Assembly: GCF_900090045.1 (NCBI RefSeq)
Contig: NC_041786.1
Location: forward strand, 124,001-188,000
Direction: 5' to 3'
Source: Plasmodium malariae
Lineage: Eukaryota > Apicomplexa > Aconoidasida > Haemosporida > Plasmodiidae
DNA: 64,000 nt
Position 1 is the stretch's first letter, and the number at the start of each line of letters is the position of its first letter. The notes beneath the pieces were generated by a model that ran no database searches, was not told the DNA's origin, and worked only from the letters and a program-made list of their open reading frames with translations. The position numbers and the translations under genes are program-made. Of this stretch, positions 1-10,997 are shown piece after piece.

Positions 1-3000
1 TTTTTTGCTTCACTGTTAAATCTATACGACGTAATTTAGTCTAATTAATATTTCTGCTCATAATATAAAAAAAATATAAAAAAAAGAAAAAAAAATTTCA
101 ATTTTATAATAATTACTCTGTGCATACAATGACTGTTTCCTAATCAAAATACTTACGCATTAAAATATTTTTTCTTCATATCAATGGAAATTTGATTTCC
201 TATAATTGTAACATAAACTATGACGTTTCCATAAATATATTACCTTTTAGATATTTTGTTATTTTTTCATTAAATATAAATCGCATACCTACATGTACAC
301 ATGTATAAGGATTAACACATATATTTAAACACCTTAATTTGCACATATATTTTATACAAAAGTTATAAACAGTGTTATCATAAGGCTCTTTTTCCCTTCA
401 TAATTAAAAAATAAGAACATCCCATATATCTCTGAAATGGGAAATTGAGTTGAGGTTATTATATAACATTAAGATAAGCAAAATAGTAAAATATGTTTAA
501 AAAGACATTACAAAGTAAAATGATACAAATGTTAAATAACCTTTATTATTACCATTTGTATATATTTGCCTAAGATAACAAAATCATATTACGTTAAACA
601 TAAATTTACATAAATACTTTTACATAATATACACAAAGAATAAACATTAAACTGTAATTTAAAACACTCGTCATCAATGAGTTTAATTATCCATTAAAAT
701 ACAATTTTTAAATTTACGTATATATTGAAAAATTATACTTTATTTGTGAATCTAATTATTTACACAATTTAAAGAAAAGATAAGGAAAAAAAAAAAAAAT
801 AAAATAAAATAAAGCTGTTTTTATATAATATTTTACACTCTACATTTGTCTAAGTAGGTAAAATTATTAAGAAAAATTAATACACTATTCAAACATTCTA
901 TAAAAAAAAAAAAGTTAAGCAAAGCCAATTTTTGTACGTTCCTTCCTTAATTTTCCGTATAAAATAAAAATAATCCTTTGAATAAATGGCCTTCCTATAA
1001 ATTAATAGTTCTTTGTTATTTTTTTTTTCTTATCTAACAAATGAACACTTTCAATAATTTATTCTTATGAACAAAAGATGTATACGTCACTGCAATAATT
1101 TCAATGCATAACTCCAATTTCTACTTTGTGAAAAAATGTACAAGTGACAAGCAGAAACACTATAGTATAAATAAATATCATAAACTAATCGATCAAATAT
1201 GGAAAAAAGAAAATTTCTTTAAAAATTTTAACTATAATTTTGTTTTTTGGAAAATATTTATAAAATGCATACATAATCGTTTATTAAAATTAACTGTTAA
1301 CTTTATATACACAATATAAGTTAATTTAATAACATAACATGTGGGACTAATCATTCAAAAGAGTATTTAAAGTATATCGCACATCGTTTTTATTGTTATA
1401 ACTTGGTGAATATATATTTTGTGTGCATAATCTATTTAATTAGGTTTATTTATACTTTAAAAATAAAATCTATTATTTGTTTTTTTTTCTCTTCTTCATG
1501 AGTGTCTTGCAGTTAACTTGGTAATGAATTATTTTTTCAAAATAGTATTTTAAAAAATTCCACAAAAACTAATTCTATTGAAAAAGAGAGCATTATCTTT
1601 GTAAATTTTTTTAATACTTCTTAATAATACTCTTCATTTATATTACACAGTAAATATATGTTCATTAATGATTTTTGTTATAAAATGATAATGTGTTCCT
1701 CTTAAATTTTTACCTTATATTTTTTCTAGTGAACTGCGTGTTAAGGATTTACTGTAGCCATTAATAACGAATAAATGTAAGGTAAATTCTGATTGAACAT
1801 ATTATCACAGTATACTTTCTAAGTAACTAAATATAAGTTCGTCAATAAGTCATATATTATATTTTAACTGAATTTATTCTATAAATCTAATTATTCAGTG
1901 ATCTTTTAAAGATAAATTACTAAGTACTTCTAATATAATAAATATAAAAATTATTTTCCATTGAAAAAGCAAACAAAAAAATTAAATATATTCTTTTTAA
2001 ACATTAGGAAAAGGAATTATCGTTTATGTTTTTACATCTTTTTTTTTTTTTTTCTCTCACAATAAAATTAAGTTTTTCTCAGCTATGTGGAATGAAATTA
2101 TAGCTTCAGTTTTCTTCGGTTTTAATTCATTAAAATTATAAAATTTTTTATTTTTTAATAATAAAAAATGGTTTTAAAAAACAATATTGCTTGTACAATT
2201 TTTTTTTTTTTTATTTTACCTTTTAAAAAATGTAAAATCAATGTTTCAAAAGAAAACTTATAGAAAATTCAAAACTACTATTGAAGTTGTCTTCATTGTT
2301 CAAAAACTTATGGTTTTTTAAATTAAAAAAAAAATAGGAGAAATCACACCAATTTTGTAATAAACCTTTTTTTTTTTTATATGTATAAAATTTTTTTTTT
2401 TGCTTTTTTTCCATATATATATATACATATATGTACATATACATTATTCATTACGTACATAATAATTTATTGGTGAATATTCGATTAAAAAAATGTATAA
2501 AGTAATTCCTGAAGTTTTATCTGAACTGCTTTTCCACGCGTAATCTATAAATATAATATTTAAGCGTATTAAATCTAGGATTTAACTTCAAAAAAAAATT
2601 ATTCTAATTTAATCTTATCCTTTCAACATCCAAAAAAGAAAAAAAAATTTTAATATATTAAAAAAATGTCATAATATATTATTTTATTTTTACAATAATA
2701 GGAAAAAAAAAAAAAGTAGAATAGGCTTGTAATATTGAAATATAAATCCTTCGACATTTTGCTTGAAAATATAGTGCTATAAAACTTCTTTTATATTAAA
2801 TTTTTAAAATGGAAAAAATAAGTTAAAATAAAAGAATTAAAATGTTTTAATTACTTTATTCTTTTTGCTTTGGAAAAAATATTACGTCTTAATACTTTTT
2901 TATCTTGAAACAGATTAGTTTTCCTTCCGCTTTGTTGAAGAGCAAATACAAAGGCTACAAAAAAAAAAAAATATATACTTTTGTTCAAAATGACATGCAA

Positions 3001-3442
3001 ATAAAAATTGAAATGAACTAGTGTAAGTTCTTTCTTTTTTATTCTTTTTTATAAGTTTTAAACTTTAAAGAATTACAAGTAAACAATAAATTAACTAACA
3101 AAATTCAAATGAAAATCTACAGATTTTTGCTCTTTTCCTTTGAATCATTGGTAAATAAGCAATTAATTAAATATTTTTACAAAAAAGTGATATAAACTTA
3201 AGAACCTTATATTATTTTTCATTTTTCATTTTTTTTTTTTTTTTTTTTTCCCATTATAAAAACTTTATAGAACGAAATAGTATATATTACCAATAATAGA
3301 ATTAGTCCATATAATGACATAAAAAAGTATAAGATATAATTTTTTGTAATTTAAAAAAGCTATGTGCTATTTTGTTATATATATAACAAGCATAAAATAA
3401 TTTTCCATTTATTATCTTTTTATTTCTCATACATTTCACCAG
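1..3442. other. Gene-poor AT-rich spacer, probably subtelomere-proximal
   Basis: This stretch holds no coding region I can support. It consists of AT-rich DNA with many A/T homopolymers. The longest open frame (1104-1319, + strand) is short, shows no family similarity and has no supporting splice sites. No telomere-type heptamer repeats, tRNA-like GC-rich blocks or variant-family exons were recognised. A short open stretch at 3110-3151 starts with ATG, encodes a hydrophobic leader (MKIYRFLLFSFESL) and is followed by GTAAAT. It resembles a Plasmodium signal-peptide exon, but its splice phase does not fit the next open exon at 3443. Confidence 0.6.
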
Positions 3443-5090
3443 ATATAATGAAGGCAAAAACACACAACTGAGATGGCAAAGAAGCTTATCAGAAGGATGG
3501 TATTGCCCAAGTGATCAAATTGTAGATGAATTAAATGAAACAATAAATGATGTGCAACATAAAATTAACAGAGGTGATATATGTATTGGGACACGCGCAT
3601 ATGACGGTGATGAATTTAATGATTTGAGAAAATTTTTTATAGAACTAATAGATCAATTATTTTTTTCAAATTATAATGAATGTTTAGATATGGAAAAAAA
3701 ATTGTATTTAAATTCACATAATTTATTGAAGGAGATTCATGAAAATATATCAAAAGATTTTGAGAATAGACATAATTTAGCAAGAAAACATATAGAGACG
3801 TATTTTTCTGATCCAAGTTTACATAATCAACAAGCATTAGAATTAATGACAGGATCAGATATTACTTTGAATATTAATGATGAAAATTTAATGGTAAACA
3901 CTAAAAAAATAGAAAAATATTTTGCTGGGGCAAAATTCGAGTTACATATTGCACAAAAGGAAGAATATTCGACAATGGAGAACAACGCCTTAATTAGTGA
4001 TAATGAAAAAATATGGAAACATCATACGAATAATCTATTAAATATTGAAGAACATATTTTAAAATATTTGAATTTAGTTTTACATAGATTTCCTTTGAAA
4101 TACTATCGTGATGTAAATACTTTTGCAGTTATGTTTCAGGATAATGCAATGAATATCCTTGAAGAAAATTTGCATAATACATTTTATACGAAATATGTAG
4201 AACAAATGAAAAACTCAAGTGATAATGTACATATAAATGTTCTACCAGTTGAATTTTTACTTTATGATATGATTGGTGTACTAAACCATAGTATAGATCA
4301 TAGTGTTCATTCATTCTTTTTAAAACTAAATAAGGTTTTAAATGGAGACTTAAAATCCTTTATAGGCTTCTTTTTATATTTGTTTGACAGAGAAAAAATG
4401 AAAAATAACATGATAATAAAATCCTTAAGAAGTGATATTAATACCATAGGTAAGAATGAAATTTTATCAAATGCTCTTGAATTGTTTTTAATAGAAAAAA
4501 ATGATATTGACATTTCAGAACTGAAAATTAAAATTTTTATAAAAAATAATTTTAAATTTAATGGGGATGATAAAAATCTTAAATCTTTAGAAAAAAAGAT
4601 TTATGATAATTTTCAAGAAAAACAGCTTATGGAATCATTTTGTATTATTGCATACCAAATACTTATTAGGAAGGTAGTAAATGATTACATCAGCTTTGTG
4701 TTATTACTTAAGAAAGCTGCTCATAAAGATCAACCATTTTTTAAAAAAGTTGTAAATGCATTTTTATTAAAAAATAATGACAGTAATCTCATATTATCGA
4801 AAAATAAGTATGACGAGTTATTAAAGGAGTATATGACAGTTAAAGAAGATAGTAATTTTAATTTTAATAATCCAAGTTTTAATGATAAAATAAAATCGAC
4901 CTTATCAAATATAAAAATTGAAATAAATAAGTTTAAAATTTTAAATAAGTTGTTATGTTCATTAAATAATGAAATGATTAAAATAAAGGATACTTCTCGA
5001 CTTACGCCGGGGGAAAAAGAGAGAAATAAAAAAGCCATCATATTTTATAGTTATTTAATTAGAGAATTAAAAGATCAATGGTTTTATTAA
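3443..5090 (+). CDS. Orphan large 3' exon of an unknown, mostly helical protein; 5' end not found
   Basis: I do not recognise this protein. The frame is open from 3396 to a stop at 5088-5090. The likely exon start is 3443, after a pyrimidine-rich acceptor ending TTTCACCAG, so about 37 residues (YNEGKNTQLRWQRSLSEGWYC and onward) precede the first in-frame GTG at 3552. There is no ATG near the start, so at least one upstream exon is needed, in phase 2. None was found, which leaves either distant exons or a 5'-truncated copy. The roughly 548 visible residues are polar and largely alpha-helical. There is no repeat region, transmembrane segment or catalytic motif, and compositional complexity is high, unlike random AT-rich frames. 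Its place next to the conserved syntenic block suggests a lineage-specific, possibly secreted or exported protein, but that is inference. Confidence 0.6.
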
Positions 5091-5344
5091 CGCGTCTAAA
5101 TTTTGTCATTTTGTTAATTATTATGTAAAAATCGAAATATCACGCTTGCGTCTAATGTATATACATTAGTGAATGATATGTGCTTGGGTGTTTCCATTTG
5201 ATATGTTAAAATTTTTTTTGCATTTAACTTAACCTTTTAAAATATGTGCATTTACACAGTTTTTTTGTTTATGTGTACGTATACTTGATATCCTTGGCTT
5301 CTTAACAAATTGAACAATGATATATAATTTTATATGCTGAAAAG

Positions 5345-5383
<39 letters not shown>

Positions 5384-6805
5384 ATAACATTACGCATATT
5401 ATTAAAATGTTTGGGTTTAAATTACAAAAACGTTAATCACAAAGTTCGTTTATTGATACCTTAACACGATTTAGCTTAATATAACAATTAACAATATAAA
5501 ACTGCAGCTACTTCTGCTATTGCTGCTTCTACAACTACTACTACCTCTACTATTACAGCTATAATATCACAAATAGAAAAAGCGAACTTACAATTTGATG
5601 CTAAACAAAAATTACATTTGTCTACAAATATTTATACGAATCAGACTATATGGAATGCACAAAATTTAGTTATGTTTATAGTACTAAATTAAAATTTTTA
5701 TTAGTTCATATATTATTTTTTCGTAATAGACAAATCAAAAAGAGTATGAAAACATCAATTTTTAAAATGTGCAAATGCTATAGGACATATATTTTTTTTT
5801 CAATACATGAAAATTGTATTCGATGTTTCATTTGAAACTGTGATAAATCGCAATATGCACTTCCTTTCAAAATTTTATTTCACATAAGATATACAATAAT
5901 AATTATCAATTAATATACTGAATAAAAATATTGGTTGGATTTACATTTTAAAAAAGTGGTGAATTTTAATTAGTGTTATATAGAACATTACTTATTTTTA
6001 TGGTTTCCCAAAAGAAGAATTATTAAATTTATAATAAAATAAATAATAAAAAGCTATAATTTAAAATTTATTATTTGGAAAAAATGGTTAATAAAAGATA
6101 TCACATACAACTCAAGTACAAAAAAAGTTCTAATAATAGAGAGCTCTGAATAACTGTTTCGTTTTTGTATTATATTATGTTACATTATATTTAGATTAAA
6201 CTATCTGTTTTTATTTTATTTTTTTTTTCTTTTAGTTCACATAATAATAAATTGGGGATATTTTATTCTTCTACACTATTTACTGATTTCTTATTATTAA
6301 CAATAAATAGATATTCTTTGGTTTTTCTCATGTTCAAATATTTTTATTCTCAAGAAAATTTTAATCAAAGATTATCATAATGTTCAAATAAAATAAGCAT
6401 AAAAAGTTCATTTAATATGCAATTATACTAATTCTTATATAAGAATAATAATATAATATAGATAGATAAACATATGCGATAATTAAAAACAATGACGTTC
6501 AAATGTTATATTATGCTAAATAACAACCAAACTAGGAAAAAAAAGAAGAGAATTAGAAAAAACACTTTTTATTAAATTAATAGCAATATTATTATTATTT
6601 AAAAAATATAACATGAAATAAAACTTTTTCAAACTAATATTTTCACAGTTAATTTTTAATAGTAAAAATAATATAGTAAACCGTATGTACTATTAGGAAA
6701 TAGGATGTATTCAAAAAAGAAAAAAAAAATAGTTAAGATGGAAGTAAAAGTAAAAGAAGACGTAAACGTTAAAGTAGAAGTAGTAGTACACGTTCGAGAC
6801 TACAG
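5091..6805. other. Convergent intergenic spacer
   Basis: This spacer lies between the 3' ends of the orphan exon and MON1. It contains a (TA)n run at about 5349-5380 and an imperfect CTN trinucleotide-rich stretch at about 5503-5570. A short GTA/GAA-rich stretch at 6737-6795 abuts the MON1 stop codon. Short open frames here, such as 5650-5835, lack codon structure or similarity. No gene is supported. Confidence 0.6.
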
Positions 6806-9800
6806 CTATGACGTGATTTGCTTTATGTTATTAATAAATATTTCTTTATGATACGTTGCTATGACTCTTAAAATTTCATTTATGGTTTCATCATTAACTT
6901 GAACATGGAAAGGAACTGCTAGAAACAAGTGATAAAGATTCGTTTTAATGGAGTAGAATTTTTCATACTCGGATTCTATGTATATCTGTGCAGGTAATTT
7001 AGAATCTTTTAATATGTCATCACACTTTTGGTATACTCTAAAAATTCTTTTTATTTTATCATGACTAATTTTCGAGCTATAATATTGTTTTAAATATGGA
7101 ATATAATAGCATAAATGAATAATATCTATTCCAGGAATTTCAGGTAGTACGAACGGAGAACTATTTGACGCTTTTACAATTTCATCATAACATCCTGAAC
7201 TCAATAACATCTAAAACAACGGGGGAAAAAAAAAAAAAAAAAAAAAAAAAACATGTAAAATTTACATAATAAAAGTTTATAATTTACCAAGGAAATTATA
7301 CAAAATACTTATGCATTATTTTCCCCCCCCCCCATTTTTATCATTATGTACATAAAATTTATTATTCTTATTTAATATTTTGGAATACCGTTTCAATCAT
7401 AGAGGTATGTCTTGAAAGGTGAAAAAAATCTCGAGAAGACGCATATGAACATATGTACACACAGCAAATTTTTTTTTTAATGTAATTAATATAGGCATAT
7501 AAGAATAAGCTATAAGGGAAAAAAAAAAAAAATTTATCAATTCAACGTTAATTTTTTTTTTTTTTTTATTATAAAATTATCTTTTCCTACACATTTTTTG
7601 TGGTGTGAATATGCGTATATATATACATATATATATGTATATACGTACGTGTACATGTGCATATATCGATGCAGGCACAAGCTCATTCATGTACATACAT
7701 ATGTAGGCATTTGCTTGTGCATGGTTAATATAACTCATTTAAAAGAAATACTTTTTTCTTACTTTGGGTTATAAATTGGTAAACAGATGGGGGTCCATGA
7801 TTCCGCATTTTTAAATGACTTCATTGATGTTATCATATTTATGAGGATTATTATATCCATGGAATTTATGGTATATTTTGATATTGATATACCTATAACT
7901 TTATCATTAATAATTAAGAAGGACAGTAGCACATTACTAATTTTGAAAGATGAAATCAAATTATGTATTTTGTTACGATGCTCTTGTTTTAAGGGTAAAG
8001 GCTCAAAACCATCAAATATGGAATACATATTTTTAGAACAAGAAGATATTAAATTGCACATAAGTAGATCAGCACCATCCAACAAATATCTTATATCAAA
8101 AGATGGCTTTATTTGAAATGATTTATCAATACTCTTTGTTAATAAAGATATAATTTGAAAATACATATAATTTAAAATATTCATAATATAATTATTACTC
8201 TCATTAACTTTAGAAATACATACTAAGCATAACACTTCTTTGTCTAAATAAACTACTTTCGTATTTTTACTTATAATATATTTTAACGAGTTTTTTGTAT
8301 TTGTCTCATTAAATTTTTTATTTGTTTTATTGTCTGAATTTATATCTGAAAAAGTAAATGATTCTATTTTAGATATTATAGCTAGTAAAGTTCCATAAAA
8401 ACTTGTAAGATTTTCTTCATTTCCATATCTTGTAAAAACAGGCTTTCCTGAATAGGTAAAAATAAAAAAGTGTCTTTTATGTTTGTACCATAATGGCGTT
8501 GTTTGATCTTCGTTAACTTTCTTTTTTCTCAATAAAAATTTGGAATTATTTATATTATCTTGAGATTCACTATTTTCAAAATAATTTAGAATATTCACTT
8601 TGTTTGATTTTAAACTTCCTAGATCACCTTTTCCTTCATAACTATTTTTGTTACTGTATAAATCTGATTCTTGAAAAATTACTTTTTCTTCAATTTCATC
8701 TATTCTAAAATCCTTTTCAGAATTATTCGACATGTTATTTAATGATTCCCTACATTTTAATCTGTTATCTTCTCCTGAATTCGCCTTTTTATTCCAATTC
8801 CTTAATTTTTCTTCTTCCTTAAAAGCGTCCTTCTCTTCGTTAAACTTGTTTTTCTCCTCTTCGTTAAACTTGTTTTTCTCTTCTTCGTTAAACTTGTTTT
8901 TCTCCTCTTCGTTAAACTTGTTTTTCTCCTCTTCGTTAAACTTGTTTTTCTCTTCTTCGTTAAACTTGTTTTTCTCTTCTTCGTTAAACTTGTTTTTTCT
9001 TTCTTCTTTAAACTCGTCCTTTTGTTCTTCATTAAACCTATCATTCCCATTCTCCTTAAATTCATCCTTCTCTCCTTCACTGACCTGCTCCTTTTGTTCC
9101 TCCTTTCCCCCCTCTTCATCCACCAGGTTGGTTCTTATTAAGCTGTTCGATGAATTACTAATAAAGGATAAATCGTCATCACGTTCGTTACTCACTTCTT
9201 TCACATGTGTAATGTCCATATTTACGGTTAACTTTTTGTTTATTATCAAGGACTTTTGTTCATAACTTTTATTGCTCATTGTATCGTTAAGAAAAGAGCA
9301 TTCTGAATCTTCCTTCTTATTAGGATCAAGCATTTTCATAACATTCACTTCATTATTTATTGAAGATGTGAAATCATGGTTATTGTAAAAATTTTCATAT
9401 TCATCTTCAACATTTAAGAAGGAATTGTCATATTCTCCCAATAAGTTACTATTGTTATTATTATTACTACTATTTTTGCTATTATTATTACTATATTTGT
9501 TAATATGATTACTATTTTTATTACTATTATTACTATCTTCTTTTCCTAAAAGGATATTTGCTTTAAAATTCATGGCTCTACTTACCTCCTTTTCATTTTC
9601 ATTATCTTCAAAAAAATGTTCAAGGTCATCATCGGTGTTTGAATTATATACTTCATTGTACTGTACTAATTTTGGCTCCTTGATTTTCAGTAATTCTTCC
9701 GAATATTTATTATTCACAATGAAACTATTTTCATAATGCTCCTTTATTTCATCTAAGCCTCTTACATCATAAAAATTTGTATCATTATTTTTTACAAAAT

Positions 9801-9957
9801 CTCCATCTTCAGCACAAGATGAGTTTATAATTCTTTCATCGTTTTTAATTACACAAGCAACTGATTTTTCACGTTCATCAGTTATGCATGTGACATAAGA
9901 TGGGTTTATATTTTTCTTTTCATTTATTTCATTTCCTTTGTCGTATGTAATTTCCAT
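6806..9957 (-). CDS. MON1: Vacuolar fusion protein MON1 (Rab7 GEF subunit)
   Basis: MON1 pairs with CCZ1 to activate Rab7 on late endosomes. I read three exons: 7763-9957, 7389-7509 and 6806-7210, about 906 aa in all. Splice sites are AA|GTAAGA, CCTTATAG|CTTATT, ACG|GTATTC and GTTTTAG|ATG, and all phases agree. The first longin domain starts near residue 487 (HKRHFFIFTYSGKPVFTRYG, typical of MON1). Exon 1 ends in the family signature WTPICLPIYN, and exon 2 continues it with LFLYAYINYI and SSRDFFHLSR. Exon 3 carries the last longin segment (ESEYEKFYSIKTNLYHLFLA) and the terminal helix. The first 480 residues are a disordered acidic extension with about eight tandem NKFNEEE/EEK units near residues 315-375. 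The start is the ATG at 9957. An 11-base C run sits in intron 2. Family identification is firm and exon borders are by eye. Confidence 0.9.
8827..9010 (-). repeat. 21-bp coding minisatellite in MON1 N-terminus
   Basis: Tandem copies of a 21-base unit encode Asn-Lys-Phe-Asn-Glu-Glu-Glu/Lys on the minus strand. There are about eight nearly identical copies, with one synonymous or T/C variant alternating along the array. The unit is a multiple of three, so copy-number change keeps the MON1 frame. The array is in the disordered N-terminal extension, outside the longin domains. Confidence 0.9.
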
Positions 9958-10207
9958 CTTTTTATATATATCATATACGTAAACACTGAAACATAAAAAA
10001 AAGAAAAAAAAAAAAAACTAAAAAATGTAAAGGAAAAATAAATAAAATATAAAAGTTGTTTTATATCTTATCATGTATAGTTAAATATCATATTACTTTT
10101 CTTTCTTTTTTGTTCCTTCTTTTTTTAATTTTTTTTTTTTGTATGCAATTTAAGGAACCAGCAATCCCCATAAATATATATTTTGCGTAAACCATTCCAT
10201 TTTTATT

Positions 10208-10773
10208 TCATTTCCTTTTTCCCTTTTCTATAATAAAAATATTGTTTTTTCCGCATACATTTAATATGCGTTTACTGATTACTATATTGGTTTTATTTAA
10301 ACTGTTTGGTTTGTGTAATTCTATTTTGCTCATTTGAAAAAAAAAAAAAAAAGGGAAAAGAAAAGAAACAAAAAGAAACAAAAAAAGAAACAAAAAGAAC
10401 TTGTTTTAAAAAAATGTTAAAATTAAAAAGTTTTTAAGGCAAGAAATTTACGAAAATTAAAGAAAAATGTACTTATCATTCACCAAATTAAGAAGATGGA
10501 AAATAGGGAAGAACATATATCTAGAATGACAATATGATATAAAACAAAATATATTTGTTTTCGTGGCACAAATTTATAAAATGAAGATGAAAATATATAA
10601 TAAATAACACCATATGATATACACAAAAAGATGTGAACTGCAAAGGTGTAACGATGAACTGTATTTAAAATGGAAGGCCCTAAATAATAAAATAAATGCG
10701 GAATAACACACCAACGAAATTCTGTATAATACATCTTCAAAAAAAGTAAAGTAATAAAACAAATTATAACCAT
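10208..10773 (-). CDS. Small multi-pass membrane protein, two exons, unknown function
   Basis: I do not recognise the family. The model is exon 1 10484-10773 and exon 2 10208-10328, joined TG|GTGAAT...ATGAG|C (phase 2), giving about 136 aa. The start is the ATG at 10773; the frame continues a few codons further upstream but without an ATG, and an acceptor-like TTTATAG at about 10787-10793 leaves room for another 5' exon. Exon 1 encodes three or four hydrophobic segments (for example MVIICFITLLFL, and the stretch around HIFLCISYGVIYYIF). Exon 2 is a polar, basic cytosol-like tail of 39 residues ending KGKRK, which fits a KxKxx ER-retrieval signal. The frame keeps good residue diversity for an AT-rich region, which argues for a real gene. 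It lies between the MON1 promoter and the aquarius 3' end. Confidence 0.5.
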
Positions 10774-10906
10774 TTTAAGGGGTTTTCTATAAATGTTCAA
10801 ATAATATTTTTTTTTATTTTAAAAAATATAATTCTTCTTTTTCTCATATACTTTCACTAAAGTTAATTCTAATCCATAATAAAATTTTACATATTTAGAG
10901 TGTACA

Positions 10907-10907
10907 C

Positions 10908-10946
<39 letters not shown>

Positions 10947-10963
10947 ATATATATATATTTATT
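10907..10963. repeat. (TA)n microsatellite
   Basis: Interrupted TA dinucleotide runs lie just downstream of the aquarius stop codon, in the short gap before the small membrane-protein gene. Confidence 0.85.
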
Positions 10964-10997
10964 TATTTATTTTTTTTTTGTTCATGATGGGTTTCTC

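Noticed and set aside
1104..1319. 71-codon plus-strand frame in the left spacer
   Set aside because: Short, Lys/Asn/Phe/Ile composition expected from AT-rich DNA, no similarity and no splice support.
6737..6850. Val/Lys-rich plus-strand frame starting MEVKVKEDVNVKVEVVVHV
   Set aside because: It arises from a GTA/GAA trinucleotide stretch and runs antisense into the MON1 3' end; no independent support.
8732..9265. 177-codon plus-strand frame rich in Ser/Leu/Phe (SSLNLFFSS repeats)
   Set aside because: It is the antisense shadow of the in-frame MON1 NKFNEEE repeat.
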